A stretch of DNA of 64,000 bases from Lamellibrachia columna (GCA_963662155.1 OY759269.1:14647142-14711141), one strand, 5' to 3'. Counted from the first letter of the stretch, positions 1-12,713 are shown. Numbers and translations: made by a program. The notes: generated from the sequence alone by a model not told the origin.

Positions 1-1659
1 GCTACAATGTTACTATAATGTAGCAAGTCATGTAGCTAAAGCAGGGTCTGTGGATAGCTACAATGTTACTATAATGTATGTATAATAATAATTGAGAAAT
101 AATAAAATTACATTTATGGATATGGGCACCCAGAGGGAATTGGACCGGGGAACATTGGAACTGGATTTTTTTCAAGTTTACGTCTTTCATAGCGAGCAGT
201 TTACTATTTGTGTTAACTCTATTATCTTGTATATATTATGTTAAGGCAAAACAAAAGTCTATGCACCCAATAGAGATAATAAAAACTAACCATGTGCAAC
301 TAAAATCAAAACTATCACACTTAGAACGTGTTCTAAAAGCGGGAGATTCCTGTCAGATCTCCATTTGACCGAGGGCTGACATGTTAACCAGCATAGTTCT
401 ATGAAAATTGGATAACTTTTACTATCTGTGACATATTAAGTGATGCCAGTATACACGGAACGAATGCAAATGTGCTGTTTTGTCAGAAAGAGGACTAGTT
501 TAGTAAAACAGGCCAACTATATAGCTATATCCTATTTGCAAGTATAGGAATACGTGTATACAAATATATTATAATTTGGCAAGGGAATTTTGCATGGCAT
601 AGGGTTATCTAACAGTATGATACGGCCCATGAAATTACGATGCTGTGTATTCAACAAGGTTTTCCTAGAAAACCATTGGCATCATATTCTTAATTGTAGT
701 TACAAATGGTTATGCTTTAGTAACTCTTATAGGTGCATAAGCCCAAATTCATAACTTTTCCCCTTAACTAATTATATACAATTATATCATTATGTTATTG
801 TATTTCCTGCATACTTAACGCTAACAGGGAGAGAGTTTCACAGAGTTGGTGCAGCAACATTGGAACTATTTTGATTAAAACTTATATTTTATAATGTAAT
901 AATTAATTACATATCAACACATAAGCTTGTGCCTCATCAGTTTGGTTTTTTGCTCATATCATTTCAAATTAATTTAGTGAAAATTCAAAATTACCTAGTA
1001 TCCACTATGACATGCTACCTCGCTTGTGCAACTTTTATACATATGTAGTTTTTATGAAATCATCAGACAAACTACTAAATTATTTAATTCTGCATGCAGA
1101 ATTTATTGAAGTGAAAATGGAAACTCACAAATTTTTTCCTTGGTGAAATTTCATAACTTTGTCATGTGATCGGCGAGAAGATGGACGTCACGCCCATGAT
1201 CAGCCTTGACCCCATAAAGTGTATACCGTTTTGGATATCCACCATTTTGAGCTTTACCAGATCTAATGACTAAAGTCAATTCTTTCGATGATTTCAACAA
1301 AAATATGTACTTTTTAATTAAACCTACTGCGGATATTACATCAACAAACCAGATTCACCATAGACTAAATCAGTTGAGGATGCAATAGGAAAACCACAAA
1401 CCAAGATATCAGCTTTTCCATAGCTTCAGTTTGGTTTATTTCCTACTGAAGTAGAATTTCAAATGGATGTAAAATGAAAACCATTTCAGTTAATTAATTT
1501 CTGCATGTTACTCAGAAATTAATACACTTTCAGACAATGCTGAGATCTCAGTTTGGGATTTTTCCAACATAAGCTGGTTTTTTTTATGCAGTGTTACATT
1601 TTTTCATAAAAATTTTTTTGTCAGTGCCAAGGGTGAATAAAATGTTTCTATTTGCACAG
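1..1659. other. Intron or upstream flank without a recognised gene
   Basis: This AT-rich stretch lies before the first visible exon of the GAF-like gene and is probably one of its introns, because that exon starts at a splice acceptor and not at a start codon. I see no coding exon here. The only structured element is the inverted-repeat unit at 240-770. The short open frame at 2-190 on the minus strand has no recognisable motif. Confidence 0.5.
240..770. repeat. MITE-like element family A, copy 1
   Basis: The two ends are imperfect inverted repeats of about 80 bp. The left end carries TATGCACCC, a run rich in ATAATAAAA, and AACCATGTGCAACT. The right end (about 680-770) reads as its reverse complement, with AGTTACAAATGGTTATG and TAGGTGCATAAGCCC. 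The same ends occur at 7,367-7,765, and one end at 39,518-39,605. No coding capacity is visible, so it behaves like a non-autonomous inverted-repeat element. The superfamily is not assigned. Confidence 0.6.
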
Positions 1660-4600
1660 AGACTACCTCTTCAAGTGTGTCGACAACTCAGAAACGATCA
1701 GCGCGGACGCGTACGGTGAACGCCACCTGGCAGTACCCTTGCGCGACTACGATGGCTGGGCGATCGTAGTGGTTGACATCAGCATCATTGATGTGAAAGA
1801 GTTGCCTCACATCGAGAGTCGCGAGGTGATGAAGATGCTGAAGCTGCTGCAGATGGCCTACAAGGAGATCTTCAGAGAGGCCATTGAGGGCGAGAAGAAG
1901 TATATGCTCGGTAGGCAATACATTAAGCACATCATTTGAATAATTTAGTAGGCACAAAATAGATAGTTAATGAATATTTGTAATGATTTGTTTGTTGACA
2001 ATTTATGTAATTAGTTATTTGTAAATTATTTAGTAACTTTTTAATAACTGCTTTTTAAGCACTTTTTTAATGACAGACATTTTTATTATTTATTTATCTG
2101 TAAACATATTTAACTTTTTTAAACTTTCACCGAGCTCATAATGTGATTAACTTCTCCTCTGTAATGTGAACATGTGTTTAAAAATAATAATAGTAATAAT
2201 GGAAGGTACTTAATTTCTTTCATTCAGTCATCATTTCATTCATTTGGTAGGCATATCATTCAGTTAGCATTTCACTCATTAGGGTAGACATATTCGTTCA
2301 TTCATTCAGTAGGTTATCATTTCATTAATTTTGTAAGCATATCATTTCTGTAGGCACATCATTTCATCCATTTGGTAGGCACATGATTTCATTTATGCAG
2401 TAGGCACATGATTTCATTCATGCAGTAGGCACATGATTTCATTCATTCTGTACGCACATGATTTCATTCATGCTGTAGGCACATGATTTCATTCATGCTG
2501 TAGGCACATGATTTCATTCATGCAGTAGGCACATGATTTCATTCATGCAGTAGGCACATGATTTCATTCATGCTGTAGGCACATGATTTCATTCATGCAG
2601 TAGGCACATGATTTCATTCATGCAGTAGGCACATGATTTCATTCATGCAGTAGGCACATGATTTCAGTAGGCAAACCATTTTAGTCATTCATTTGTCGCC
2701 TTAATTCTTGGTAGTTCTTTTAATTAAAAATGACAACGTTGATGCTTTTATCTTTAGTCAATGTTGAATTTAGATGATTTTGTCTTTGTGGGAAACCATG
2801 ACAATATTGCACTAACACTATCACGTCTGACTCTCCTGCTTCTAGAGGGTGAAAGAGAGAGTGACAACAACAGGACGGGGATCATGTTTGACCGTCTCAT
2901 GTTGATGGAACTGCGAGACAATGTGAGCAAGTTGGATGCGACGGCGTACGCCGAGCTGAAGAGTTACAAGGAGCCACCCGAGGTGGTTCATCTCATCCTC
3001 AAGTCCGTCCTTGCCATCTTCCATCACAAGCTCGCAGTCGAAGGCTACTTTGACAACTGGAACCAGTGCAAGCAGGTCAGTGTCCATCGTCTTCTTCCGG
3101 ATTTTAGGGGGGAACACGACAGGTGAAATGGCATTTTTTTTATTAAGTGTTTCCATCATTTTCTGATAGCTTTGTATATTTCCTATCCATAGAGTTCACT
3201 TCTATGACAATTAGATGCATCAAAATCTCTGTTATTCATGAATAATGCATGCCTCTTTCAAGTAATAACACCTCTTTTTTAAACTTTGATAGCCATTTTC
3301 TCAAAAGGTTGTATTCAGCTTATTCTTCTTTTTAGAACTGGTAGAAAACACTATAAAAAATAATCACATCAGTTTTTTTATAGTTAGTTTAAAAAAAATA
3401 GTTTTTGATAAACTAAATGTATGCCTGTTGTAAAACAGAATGTATACTGAAGATGGTTTTGCACAAATTATAATGATATCTTTGTTCAATAAAGAATGGC
3501 ATTGATTCTCAATGTGCCCATATTTGTTCAAAACCTTGGCCATTTTTGATAGCACGGAAACAGGGGTTCTGTCAGAAAAAAGTTTCATATTTTTTACTCA
3601 GTAAGACCCACTGTACAGTTTGGGTACAACAAAATTGCACTAACTGTGTAAATTAAGAAAGCTGTGTATCACCTTAAGCAAACATCAGTAAAGGTCATCC
3701 ACCATTAATGGTCCTCTGCCTTGGTAACCTAGACTATGCTGCCATCTTGAACGTTATCTTGCATTGCCATTTGACAAATTCCTAGAGCTAATACAACATA
3801 TTAAAGGATTGATTTGTTATTTATTTCCCTACTAATCCTCTATTGCAACATTCAAGCGATACATTGTAATCAGTAAAATTTGTCAGTTTATGAATATAGA
3901 AGTAAATTATATTGAGGTATGAAAATAAGGCACCACACCAAAATGTCAGCTGTGCATGCAACATATGCTATGCTATTCCTGCGGATGGATTGGTTCCTGG
4001 GATTATGGGATGAGTGTAGGGTCTGCCACTTCCCTTGAGATTGTACATAAGATAATGCACGTCAAAGCCAGAAGATGATAGTATAGGATATGCGTCAACC
4101 GCAGATGAACCAACATTTCTTTTCTATGAACAATTGAACAAACTTTCTTGTTTCTTGCAGTACGTCAAACCTCAGTTGAATCAGATGATCATAAACTATG
4201 ACCCAACGGCAGTCGAGCCTATCAAAGACCCGGTTCCTCTCGAGTTAATCAACAGCTATCTTGATGGTACGTATCATATTATCTTCAACATTCCTGAAAT
4301 AATTTCATTTTGATATCGTTCTGTGAGAAATTATGACTTTTATGCATTTCTTATTATGTCCGTGTTTTGTTATACAGCTCAGTACGTGATTGCCAAAAAG
4401 TGTGACAACAGACAACAGTTTATTGGATTTAAATTACCCAATGTTGGAATTCGTACAGTTTGTTAGAAATAAATTACACAATGTTGGAATTTGTACAGTT
4501 TGTTGGACATAAATGACATAATATTGTTGACCTTCCAGATGTGCCACACGGAACTGTGGCCAAACATGGCTCAATGCCTGCTCAGTTCCTGTACAACTGG

Positions 4601-5652
4601 GTCTTTGTGTGCGTGTCACTCATCGAACACTCCCGCAAGATGCGTGCTGGACGACCCCGGGTCATCACCGAGGAGATAGCAGCACGCAAGAGAACAAAGG
4701 TGTTAGAGGGCATGGCATCAGCAGACGTGGAGGATGCGAAAGAGGAGGAGGAGGAGGAGAAAAAGGGGGTATGTGATTTGTTTTCACATTTGATTTGTAC
4801 ATGATTTGTTTGCTTTCACTCTTGCTTTCAAAAAAAACTTTCGCTTTGGTATAAATATTTCACTTTCGCCTTGAGAAATCTTGCACTGTTGCTTTGAGAT
4901 AAATTTTCACTTTGAGATAAATATTTTACCTTTGCTTTAGAAATAAATTTTTCACGTTCATGTGAAATAAATGTTTAATTTTCGCTTTGAGATAAGTTAT
5001 AGCCAAACAGTTACTTATTCATTATTAATCTGTTCCTTTACTACTATGATATGAAGTCCCTGGTGGATACCTTTACAATCATTTGTTATGTCAGCAAAGA
5101 ATACCAACAATAACGCTGACTGATATTTAACAAAATCACAACACTAGCATCGAAAAGAAGAAATCCATCATCTGGTATTTTAATTATGTCACATAGATAC
5201 GCGAATGTGTTATCAGAGTTTTTGTATGTTGTTTATTGCCTTAAGCGAGTAAATACAATGGGACCTCACTATTAAAGACACCCTAAGGATTGGATCAAAG
5301 GTTACCATAATGTCAAGGTGGCTGTGTTAACAAGGTGACCATAGAAGGGGGTTCTACTGTATGTTGCATTTATTATGCATTATCATGTGTTGTATTCCTT
5401 TAGGATGACAAAGAGGCAGAATCTGAAGGAGAAGGTGAAGATGAAAGTAAGCAGAAGAGTGAAGAGGGTTCACTAAAAGATAACGCCAAAGATGATCACC
5501 CCAGCTTAGAAAGTGGCAAAAATAAAGATGTAAAGAAAAGTCCTAGTGGTGGTGCCAAGGAAAGTACCAGCGGAGAAAGTAACGAGGATTCTTCTGATAA
5601 CAGCGAAAGTGATGAAGGTTCAGAAAGCGATGAAATTGACGATAGCGATTAG
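1660..5652 (+). CDS. 3' part of a host gene with a GAF-like segment (EFCAB5-like, tentative), five exons
   Basis: Five exons join in a consistent reading frame: 1660-1910, 2774-3075, 4161-4266, 4539-4768 and 5404-5652, with the stop TAG at 5650. Each is bounded by AG and GT, and the phases match (1, 0, 1, 0). The first exon reads like the end of a GAF domain (HLAVPLRDYDGWAIVVVDIS). The middle exons are helical and rich in charged residues. The last is a low-complexity acidic/serine tail. The arrangement reminds me of the C-terminal region of EF-hand calcium-binding domain-containing protein 5, but that is recognition by feel and not a decisive motif match. The 5' part lies outside the window. 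The start of exon 2 was placed at 2774 because the nearer AG at 2757 would put a stop in frame. Confidence 0.65.
2338..2675. repeat. 25-bp minisatellite in an intron
   Basis: About a dozen near-identical 25-bp units of the type GTAGGCACATGATTTCATTC plus ATGCA run head to tail. Earlier, looser units (CATTCATT, GTAGGCATATC) lead in from about 2,210. It sits in the first visible intron of the GAF-like gene. Units alternate mainly between ATGCAG and ATGCTG at one position. Confidence 0.9.
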
Positions 5653-6174
5653 ACGGAAGGATAAACAGTTATCAATGTCATAAGACTTTGACAAGTGAGG
5701 GAAGAAGTGGCTAGCTGATAGAAATTAAAGTAATGTACAACGATTTTCACTGCTTACCTGAAATGGAGCTAGTGCGGGGGGGGTAATATGCCCCAATTCT
5801 AAGTTCATCTAAATTCACAATGTTAAACTGCACGTTTTAACCTTTATTGCTGTGGTATATTTACTATAAAAAAAAAAATTTTAAATGGAAATTCGTCAGG
5901 CCAATTAATCATCTAATGAAAAACCTTATATTAATTTTCATCTTCAGAGGTGAATATTTATTGGACTGTCATTTGTTGTTGTACAACTATCTGTGCATGT
6001 CCTAGGACTAGCATATTTATTTCATTGCCAAATCGTGTATTCTCTTAAATATTAAGACATGAAACAGGACGATAGTAACCCGCTTTGTGTGGATACTATT
6101 TATAAATAACTGAGATGTTGTAAATGTTAATAAATTCACTGTCGCAATAGATGTAAACAGTTGCTCAGTTAAAC

Positions 6175-6180
6175 AATAAA
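6175..6180 (+). promoter_or_regulatory. Polyadenylation signal of the GAF-like gene
   Basis: This is a canonical AATAAA about 520 nt after the stop codon. A second AATAAA lies 46 nt upstream. Either could define the mRNA end. Confidence 0.5.
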
Positions 6181-7366
6181 AATCGTTGTACATTCCATTT
6201 AAGATAGCAAGAGAAGTGGAAACAAAACAAAATTATGTATGGATTCTAATGCCCGTGGTGCTGCTGCTGAGTAGAGTTTATCTGAGTGATCTTTCTTATA
6301 AGAACATAGGTTCAGGTTTAGTTTCTGGTTTCAGACATAAATATGGAAATGTTTAACACTGGGTATATCGATCCAGCCTTGTATTTTCTCTGGTCTCCTG
6401 CATCAGTTGTCCTAAAAATGTTGAGGTTTTCTCTCTAGTAGGATGTTTATGTGTGGACTTAATTAGCTCGGCTTGGTAAGTGTGATCGTAAAGTTTCCAT
6501 GAGTTTCTTTGTTCTTTGTTGGTCAGTTAAATGTTAAGTTTAGTAGTTCATTGTTATGTTTTTGTTAAATTCGGTATAAATGCACGAATGTGATTCATTG
6601 TGAAAATAACCAGTTGTTAGGGGCATTCACTAAATGTAATTCTCCAAGACTTTGCCCTTCAGGACTTCCACTTTGCAGTTCAAAAGCCATTTTTCAACTG
6701 TAATTCCCATTTGAACAAAAGTGTTGCAAACAAGTAACTTGTTTGTAAACTCCACCTTATATTTCAGTGGTACTTAATATGATTTATATTAAGATGTGGA
6801 CTTTAAAAAAAATTCTCATGACCATTTGTTTTCAAATGATAAATTTTGAGATACTTCTCTTTTGGAACAGCCTCTTTACAATGGTTGAAAATGTACCAAT
6901 GAAAAAGTAGAGTAAATGCCACTGCACTGGGGTTAAAATATTGTTATTGCATGTCTTATTCTGTTGTACTGAGTAAAAGCTTTGTCCTTTTATAAAAGAA
7001 GATTTAACAAGACTAATTTCAAGATCCCGAAGGGCATAATGACGAAGAACACTAACGTATGGATAAACCGCAGTTTGCACAAAGATTGCATTTAACACAA
7101 ACAAGTTACAAGTGATGTCGTATTGGTAAACAGTTTAAAACAACAACAATCACTGATATGGAAGCCACACTGAAAATCAATTATCACATAAATGTGTCAT
7201 TACAGAGCTCATGCCTAATATATCCATTCTCTTTTCAGCTGCAACGTCATGAATGGCTCGTCACTTGAGAGAGGAGAACTGTAGGAAACCGTTCTTCAGA
7301 ACCAGTAAAGACAATAATCACTGATCATTCCCAGCAAACGATGCTACAGACAAATTTAGTTGAAAC

Positions 7367-7765
7367 TTAAAGGGAAACAAAAGCCAATGCACCTATACGG
7401 GTAACTAAAACATAACCATTTGTAACTACAGTTAAGAAAATCATGGCAGTGGTTTACTAGAAAAACTTTGTAGAACGCACAGCATCTTAATTTCATGAAC
7501 TCCTATACTTGTCAATAGGATATGGCCATGCTGTTTACTTCCAAACTCGTTATATAATATATTTTGGCCTTCATTTACTAAACTAGTCCCCTTTCTGGCA
7601 TAACAGCCTGGAATTAACAGTTAGCCGGAAAATTGATCAGAATATCCAACTTTTGGAACACATTCTGAGTAAGCAAGTGGCATGATATTCTTGATTTTAG
7701 TTGCACATGGTTAGGTTTTATTATCTCTGTTAGGTGCATAGCCCCAAAACCTGTTTCGCTTTAAC
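7367..7765. repeat. MITE-like element family A, copy 2
   Basis: The left end (7,367-7,450) and right end (about 7,685-7,765) are inverted copies of each other and match the ends of the unit at 240-770. The outer edges are TTAAAG-like, followed by GAAACA and GCACCTA. The interior is AT-rich and non-coding. It is shorter than copy 1 (about 400 versus 530 bp). Confidence 0.6.
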
Positions 7766-8129
7766 AAAATGCACATTTGTGTTCACATTAAACTTATGCT
7801 TTTTGTGACTGTTGTTAAACACTGTACACGCCTGTTGAGAATATATATCGACTGCCTCACTACTTGATGTTAATTTCCATCATAAATTCACATTCATCTT
7901 AATAATTCACACCAAGGACAGGGTCGGTACTGTGAAGGTGCCTGAGGCTTCATCAGGTTCTGTGTTAATTACGTTTTATAGGACAATGTGTTTTGTACTG
8001 AATCTCAGTGACAACTGCATGACAAGTTTTATTGGACAATGAACTGTCTTTGTCTGAATACATGTCAATGACACCTGGCCATCTGGAGCTTGCGAATACG
8101 GTATCTGGGAATATTTGCAGAGGATAAAC

Positions 8130-8426
8130 TTAACACTCTGTCCAAGCAGAAATACTTGTCCAAATGGACTTCAATAAAATGTCAGACACAGTTATCATGA
8201 TTATTAGAAAACTGATTAATCCACAGAGTTTCTTTTTTTGTTTAAAATCTGCAAATCCATATAGCGATTCCCCAACCAGCGTGGATAACAGTAGTGTCAC
8301 TGCTAGGGTTGAAACAAAGATTATTGCATCAGAGCACGTGTGGGTGTTATTCACTGGCTTTATGTTTCTAACATCAAAACGCAGGTTTTCGACACTTGCT
8401 GTGTATACGACAACGGGTTGCAAAAA
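8130..8426 (-). CDS. Possible terminal exon of an unknown membrane protein
   Basis: On the minus strand a 98-codon frame follows a CAG at 8,429-8,427 and ends at a TAA. It predicts two clean hydrophobic segments (SDAIIFVSTLAVTLLLSTLV and LCGLISFLIIMITVSDILL) with a basic loop between them. A minus-strand AATAAA lies about 100 nt downstream (near 8,030), which suits a last exon. I do not recognise the family. The plus strand is also open across the same stretch, so a chance frame is possible, and no upstream exon was identified. Confidence 0.3.
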   Translation of the reverse strand, partial: FLQPVVVYTASVENLRFDVRNIKPVNNTHTCSDAIIFVSTLAVTLLLSTLVGESLYGFADFKQKKKLCGLISFLIIMITVSDILLKSIWTSISAWTEC

Positions 8427-9035
8427 CTGCATAATGCTTGTCCCAAAAATGTAACCTTTTAAACACTTATTGTGCTAGATAGGCCAGAAAATATCACTTA
8501 AAAATCTTTCTCCATCACTTTCCTCTTCTGTGAGTTAGATCAGATATGAGAAATTCTTTACACTTGCCCGGTATATAAATCAAAGGTATAAATTAAGTAA
8601 ATGGCAGCAGCATTGTGTAATATTTTTACAGCCACAGACAGGATATTGTTTTCAGCATGTGCCAAGTCTGACAATAGAATAGGAATATGTGTTCAGTTTA
8701 ACCATTATGTGATTGTTTACATGAGTCTCCAAGCTAGGACTGTTTGATTGGAGAGATGTTCCTTTGTTGTCTGCATGTGAACCAAGATATGTCAGTTGTG
8801 TAAGATTTGTAATCATTATTGTAAATTAAAGATCTGAAACTTTGCACTTGTAGTTTAGTCGGTGATTTTCTTCTTTTCCCGAAGGTGTAGCGTAGTGTGG
8901 ACACAATCGCACGCCACCGTCCTCCGTCCTCAGAGGTAATTTTTTACGTAGTTTTCAACCTGTCCCTCTCTTAAAAAGGTTCTTCTCTGTGTTTCTTTGG
9001 GCCTGTTCCCAGTCGGGTGTACAACTTTTATTTTT

Positions 9036-9545
9036 AAAGGTATGTTTGGTCGAATCGGTAGAGTCATTAGGAAAGTGAGGATTGCGCGTGATTTTTTTCG
9101 AGCACTTTCATATCGGATACGTTACGAGGGTTAATGTTTTCAGCACTACAACTTTAGATATTCCATTTCATGGGGCAATAGACAGAGGCAATGACATTTT
9201 AAGAACTAGTACGTTACGGACGTGACGATTTGGTTTACAGGGCTGTAACTAGATAAAAAATTAAGCAATTTCTTAACCGTTTGAAGTTTTGAACATCAAT
9301 ACGAGCAAACATGAACGGGAAGTAAGAAAAAGAAACAAAAAGTTTAATTTTTATTTTATTTTATTAAAGGTATGTTTGGTCGAATAGATAGCTCCCTAGG
9401 AAAGTGAGGATTGCACTCGATGTGTGATTTTTTTCACTTTTACATTGGATACGTTACAAAAGTTAATGTTTCCAGTACTATAGCTTTAGATCTTTCACAT
9501 GATGTCAATAGACAGACGCGATGATATTTTTAGAGCTGTTATAGG
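9036..9545. repeat. Diverged tandem duplication, period about 330 bp
   Basis: A segment starting AAAGGTATGTTTGGTCGAAT occurs at about 9,036 and again at about 9,364. Both copies continue with GAAAGTGAGGATTG, a TTTTTTTC run, GGATACGTTAC and CAATAGACAGA. It looks like an old direct duplication with scattered substitutions. No coding frame spans it. Confidence 0.75.
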
Positions 9546-9589
9546 TGCGTTCTTATATATAGTGCGCATCCAGTCTTTGGGACTGTTCA

Positions 9590-9912
9590 TCTGATGCCTC
9601 CAGAGACTGTAGACAGAACAAAGACAGCATCATCAGTAAGACCAACAGCCAGCCAGTTCAAAGTGCTTTACACTTCACCTCCTGGCAGACACGTTCATTC
9701 CAACACCATATCGACTTCTCTATGAAGCATTCAGCCACACTGCACTTACTGCGCGAAAACACTCGTTCACATATCCACCTGTCTGTAACCAGGTCCTCGT
9801 TTATACAGCTAAGTGAACTGTGGCAACGTGGGGTTAACGAAACTGCCAAAACAGCAAGAGGGTTCTCTCAATTGAGAGCTCGGTGTTCTAACCGCTATGC
9901 TACCGTGCACAC
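9590..9912 (-). repeat. tRNA-derived SINE copy with a piece of VMP1 exon-2 boundary
   Basis: The stretch is a diverged, shortened version of 52,851-53,212. Both contain CACATATCCACCT, AGTGAACTGTGGCAA and, at the end, the reverse complement of a tRNA-like A box (GGTTAGAAC). The left 45 bp (GCCTCCAGAGACTG) matches the start of VMP1 exon 2 and its flanking intron. This copy is therefore a duplicated VMP1 intron chunk carrying the SINE, lacking about 75 bp present in VMP1. Confidence 0.65.
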
Positions 9913-11672
9913 CATCGTTAAGGACGGACGACTTTGTTAAAAGGGTTGTAATGAGACCAAATTAAGAGGTCAGACGAATGTTACATGTGTTTGCAGCGGA
10001 ATTGTTACAGACAAAAGTAGTGCCTAAAATATGCAATTTTGCCGATGTCAGTGATTTTATTCTGCAATGGTTATGTTGCTATAACTTTATAGCAGAACTA
10101 ACTCCTGGCATGAGTAGCGATGACATCGACAGTTTGAGAAAGTGCCATTAATCCGGCGGCTAATTAAGTGTCAAAAATAGTTTTAGTTGAAGTACTTAGT
10201 CGTTTGACCAAGCGTGATATGATTGTTGGATCGTGTTGTGCTGCGTAGCGAGGCCGACTTTTAACGGGGCTTTGCGGTAAAAAAAAGACGTACAACTCTT
10301 GGCGCTCCTAGGGGATAGTTAACATAAGGAGAAACGCAATTTATCGGACAGTGTGTGCCCGCGGTTAGTCGGAGACGCGCGGATTAATTGCTGATTGAAT
10401 ATTGCTGCGAAATTCGTAGGTTCTAATTTCGTTTTTTTTTTTTGTGTCAACACATGGACTGTTATGAAACGAAGAAAGCGTCGCTACGGAGCAAGCGAGC
10501 GACGAGTGAGTGAGGGGAAACGAAGTATGAGCGTTTTGTTCTGTTCGAATTCGATATTGCCGCAATTTTCGCACCGTCTCAGGAGACAGACGACTTGACG
10601 TGATTCGTGAATTGGCGCCGGTTATGACGCCTCTAGTCGCGATAATTTCGAATACGTTACATCATAGACATAGTAGTTAGTACGTCACCTTGGCGCCCGC
10701 TATCTGGCGCATTGCAAGTACTCTGGGTATTGTATAATTATAAATGTATTACCTATGGAATATAAAAAAAATATTCGAGTGTGAACCATACTTGACATTG
10801 TTACCGGAGAGATTATAAATTAGTTTTACTCGATTTAGGCTGGGTAACACAAAGTTGCCTACTGAAACAGGAAGATGGTTCAATATTGATAGAAATGTAT
10901 TGTACTTTGTGTAACAGAAATGAGATTAGGGTGAATTTCATCTATTGTTTGAATGTGTCACTTTAAGAGAACGAAGAAATATATTTCTGCCCAGATGTTT
11001 TATTAATCACGCTAATGCTGTCAAGTTCTCTGTGTTGTTCATAGTTTAAATAAACTAACAAGAATTTGTAAATTGATCAAAATCACAATTGGTAAGTTTA
11101 ACTAACATTGACTGATGTTATTACTTTTAAATGTTATGAGTACTTGCAAGTACTCTGGGTATTGTATATTTATCTCACACACCATTGTATGGTATTAGAG
11201 AATAAAAGTTGACTTGTTGGTTTGACTTGAAGATAATTGGAAGGCAAGTACGGACGCGACATTTTCCTTCATTTCTTCTTCAAATTCTGCCTAGCCTCAA
11301 CATGCCGAGTGTGTAGGCAGATCAATAGGTGAACACAAAAATAATTACTTATATACAACATCTTACACGACTGTGTCGGTTTCTGCTCACCCAGTAAGAT
11401 GTCCCTGTCCCGTTTCCGAACGATCTCCACCACTGCCGTCGAGACTAGCGATGCCGGACAAATCACTGTCACTAACATTCCTAGAACTATAGAACCTCGA
11501 GTATGGTGACAAGCTCATGGCGCCGAAGCTGCCAAACCCGAACTAGATTTAACAACAAGATTGAACAAGATTGCCATCCAAGGCAAAGGCCCAGATGGCA
11601 AGTGGACAAGGAAGCCATTGGTTTATCGAGAGTCCAACATTTTTAATCTATGTACAATCCGCCCTCCTGAGA
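9913..11672. other. Intergenic DNA left of the Polinton
   Basis: No gene is recognised. Two copies of GCAAGTACTCTGGGTATTGT are present (about 10,709 and 11,144). A motif near 10,229 (TCGTGTTGTG then TAGCGAGGCCG) recurs at about 29,770 beyond the Polinton. Open frames here have no motif. Confidence 0.5.
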
Positions 11673-11678
11673 TATGTG
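11673..11678. repeat. Target-site duplication, left copy
   Basis: TATGTG sits immediately before the left terminus of the Polinton and is repeated exactly at 29,449-29,454. A 6-bp duplication is the known signature of Polinton integration. Confidence 0.95.
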
Positions 11679-11882
11679 AGTAGTAAGTGGAAGTTTTTGG
11701 GACCTCCTTATCTGTGCAAATTCAGTGGACCAGACATCAAAGGAACATCAAAGGCAAAACACCCTAATATCGCCCACCGCTTCTGAGTGCGCGCAGCCAA
11801 TCAGAGCGCCCCCTGGCGGTGGTAGCCGAGCGTGCGTGACGTAAGCGCCCCCTAGCGACGGGAGGAGGAACGAACATTGACC
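11679..11882 (+). repeat. Left terminal inverted repeat, 204 bp
   Basis: It matches the reverse complement of 29,235-29,448 apart from one substitution seen near the outer end and a 10-bp unit missing here (GCCGCAGAGC is present on the right). Inside are an NF-Y-type CCAAT box (AGCCAATCAG, 11,795-11,804), a CRE/ATF-type TGACGTAA (11,837-11,844) and two GCGCCCCCT cores (11,806 and 11,845) that resemble the CTCF core motif. These motif readings are by eye. Confidence 0.95.
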
Positions 11883-12713
11883 AGTAGTCATCGATAGTGG
11901 ACATAGGAACAAAGAAAATACACGTAATAACACCCACCCACGTAAACACGTGACCGTGACCTGGACCCTGACGGAGTGACCAGTCCGAGTGGCTAGCTAA
12001 TGCCAACTGGACGCCCGAACGACTGGAGTTAACTGTAAGCCGAAGCGTTTATCCAGCTGTGAGTCGTAGCGCGAGATCAAAGGACGCCAAACTGTACAAT
12101 GTAGCAAGGGAGCCGAGCTAATCAGTGATAAACAGCAACAATGTTGCAGTGACGACATTGATGTGGGACCGAGGTATGTCATAGCCGGTTATATGGAGTG
12201 AACATAAGACGTGATAAAAGTAAAACCGATAAAGATAAGGCGAATATGTAATAGTTATTAATTAGCCGACATGCATGGCTATAATATAACCGCTGGACGA
12301 CGGAAATCGAACCGTTCGTTAAATAAAATGTAGCAGGACGAAAATGGACTATGTGTAAAATGTAATATGTCAACACGCAGTTGGAACAAGAACGCAATAC
12401 AAGACGGGAATATAAGGTGATGCAAAATTTAATACACGAAAAAACACAAGTACAAATAGAAAAGTAAACGGTAGTAGTATTAGTTATAAGGAAAAAGAAG
12501 TTATAAAATGATCGTGGATAGAAGTGTTCATTCAGGAAGGCTATTGAATGCGGTCAACAGCGAACGCCGAACGCAACGGGCAGTCATTTTGCGTGCCAAG
12601 GCAATGCGGAGGGACACCGAACGACGGCGACGGAACAGTGACGGGAGATGGATGGGTCCTCTGTGAAGGCGACGGAAAATAGGTGTGGGTGATGGGACAT
12701 GTAGGAGTAGCAA
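11883..12713. other. Left internal region without a recognised gene
   Basis: About 830 bp separates the TIR from the end of the first gene. It contains no convincing coding frame; minus-strand frames over 12,528-12,813 are arginine-rich shadows. It may hold the 3' UTR of the minus-strand gene (an ATTAAA-type signal on the minus strand lies near 12,427). CATCGATAGTGGACA at 11,889-11,903 recurs at 17,548-17,562 upstream of PolB. Confidence 0.5.

Larger units (their letters stand above)
5653..8129. other. 3' UTR of the GAF-like gene, then intergenic DNA
   Basis: The likely 3' UTR runs to about 6,200, where AATAAA occurs at 6,175-6,180 (another at 6,129-6,134). After that I see no exon with a plausible frame. 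The inverted-repeat element A copy 2 occupies 7,367-7,765. Confidence 0.5.
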
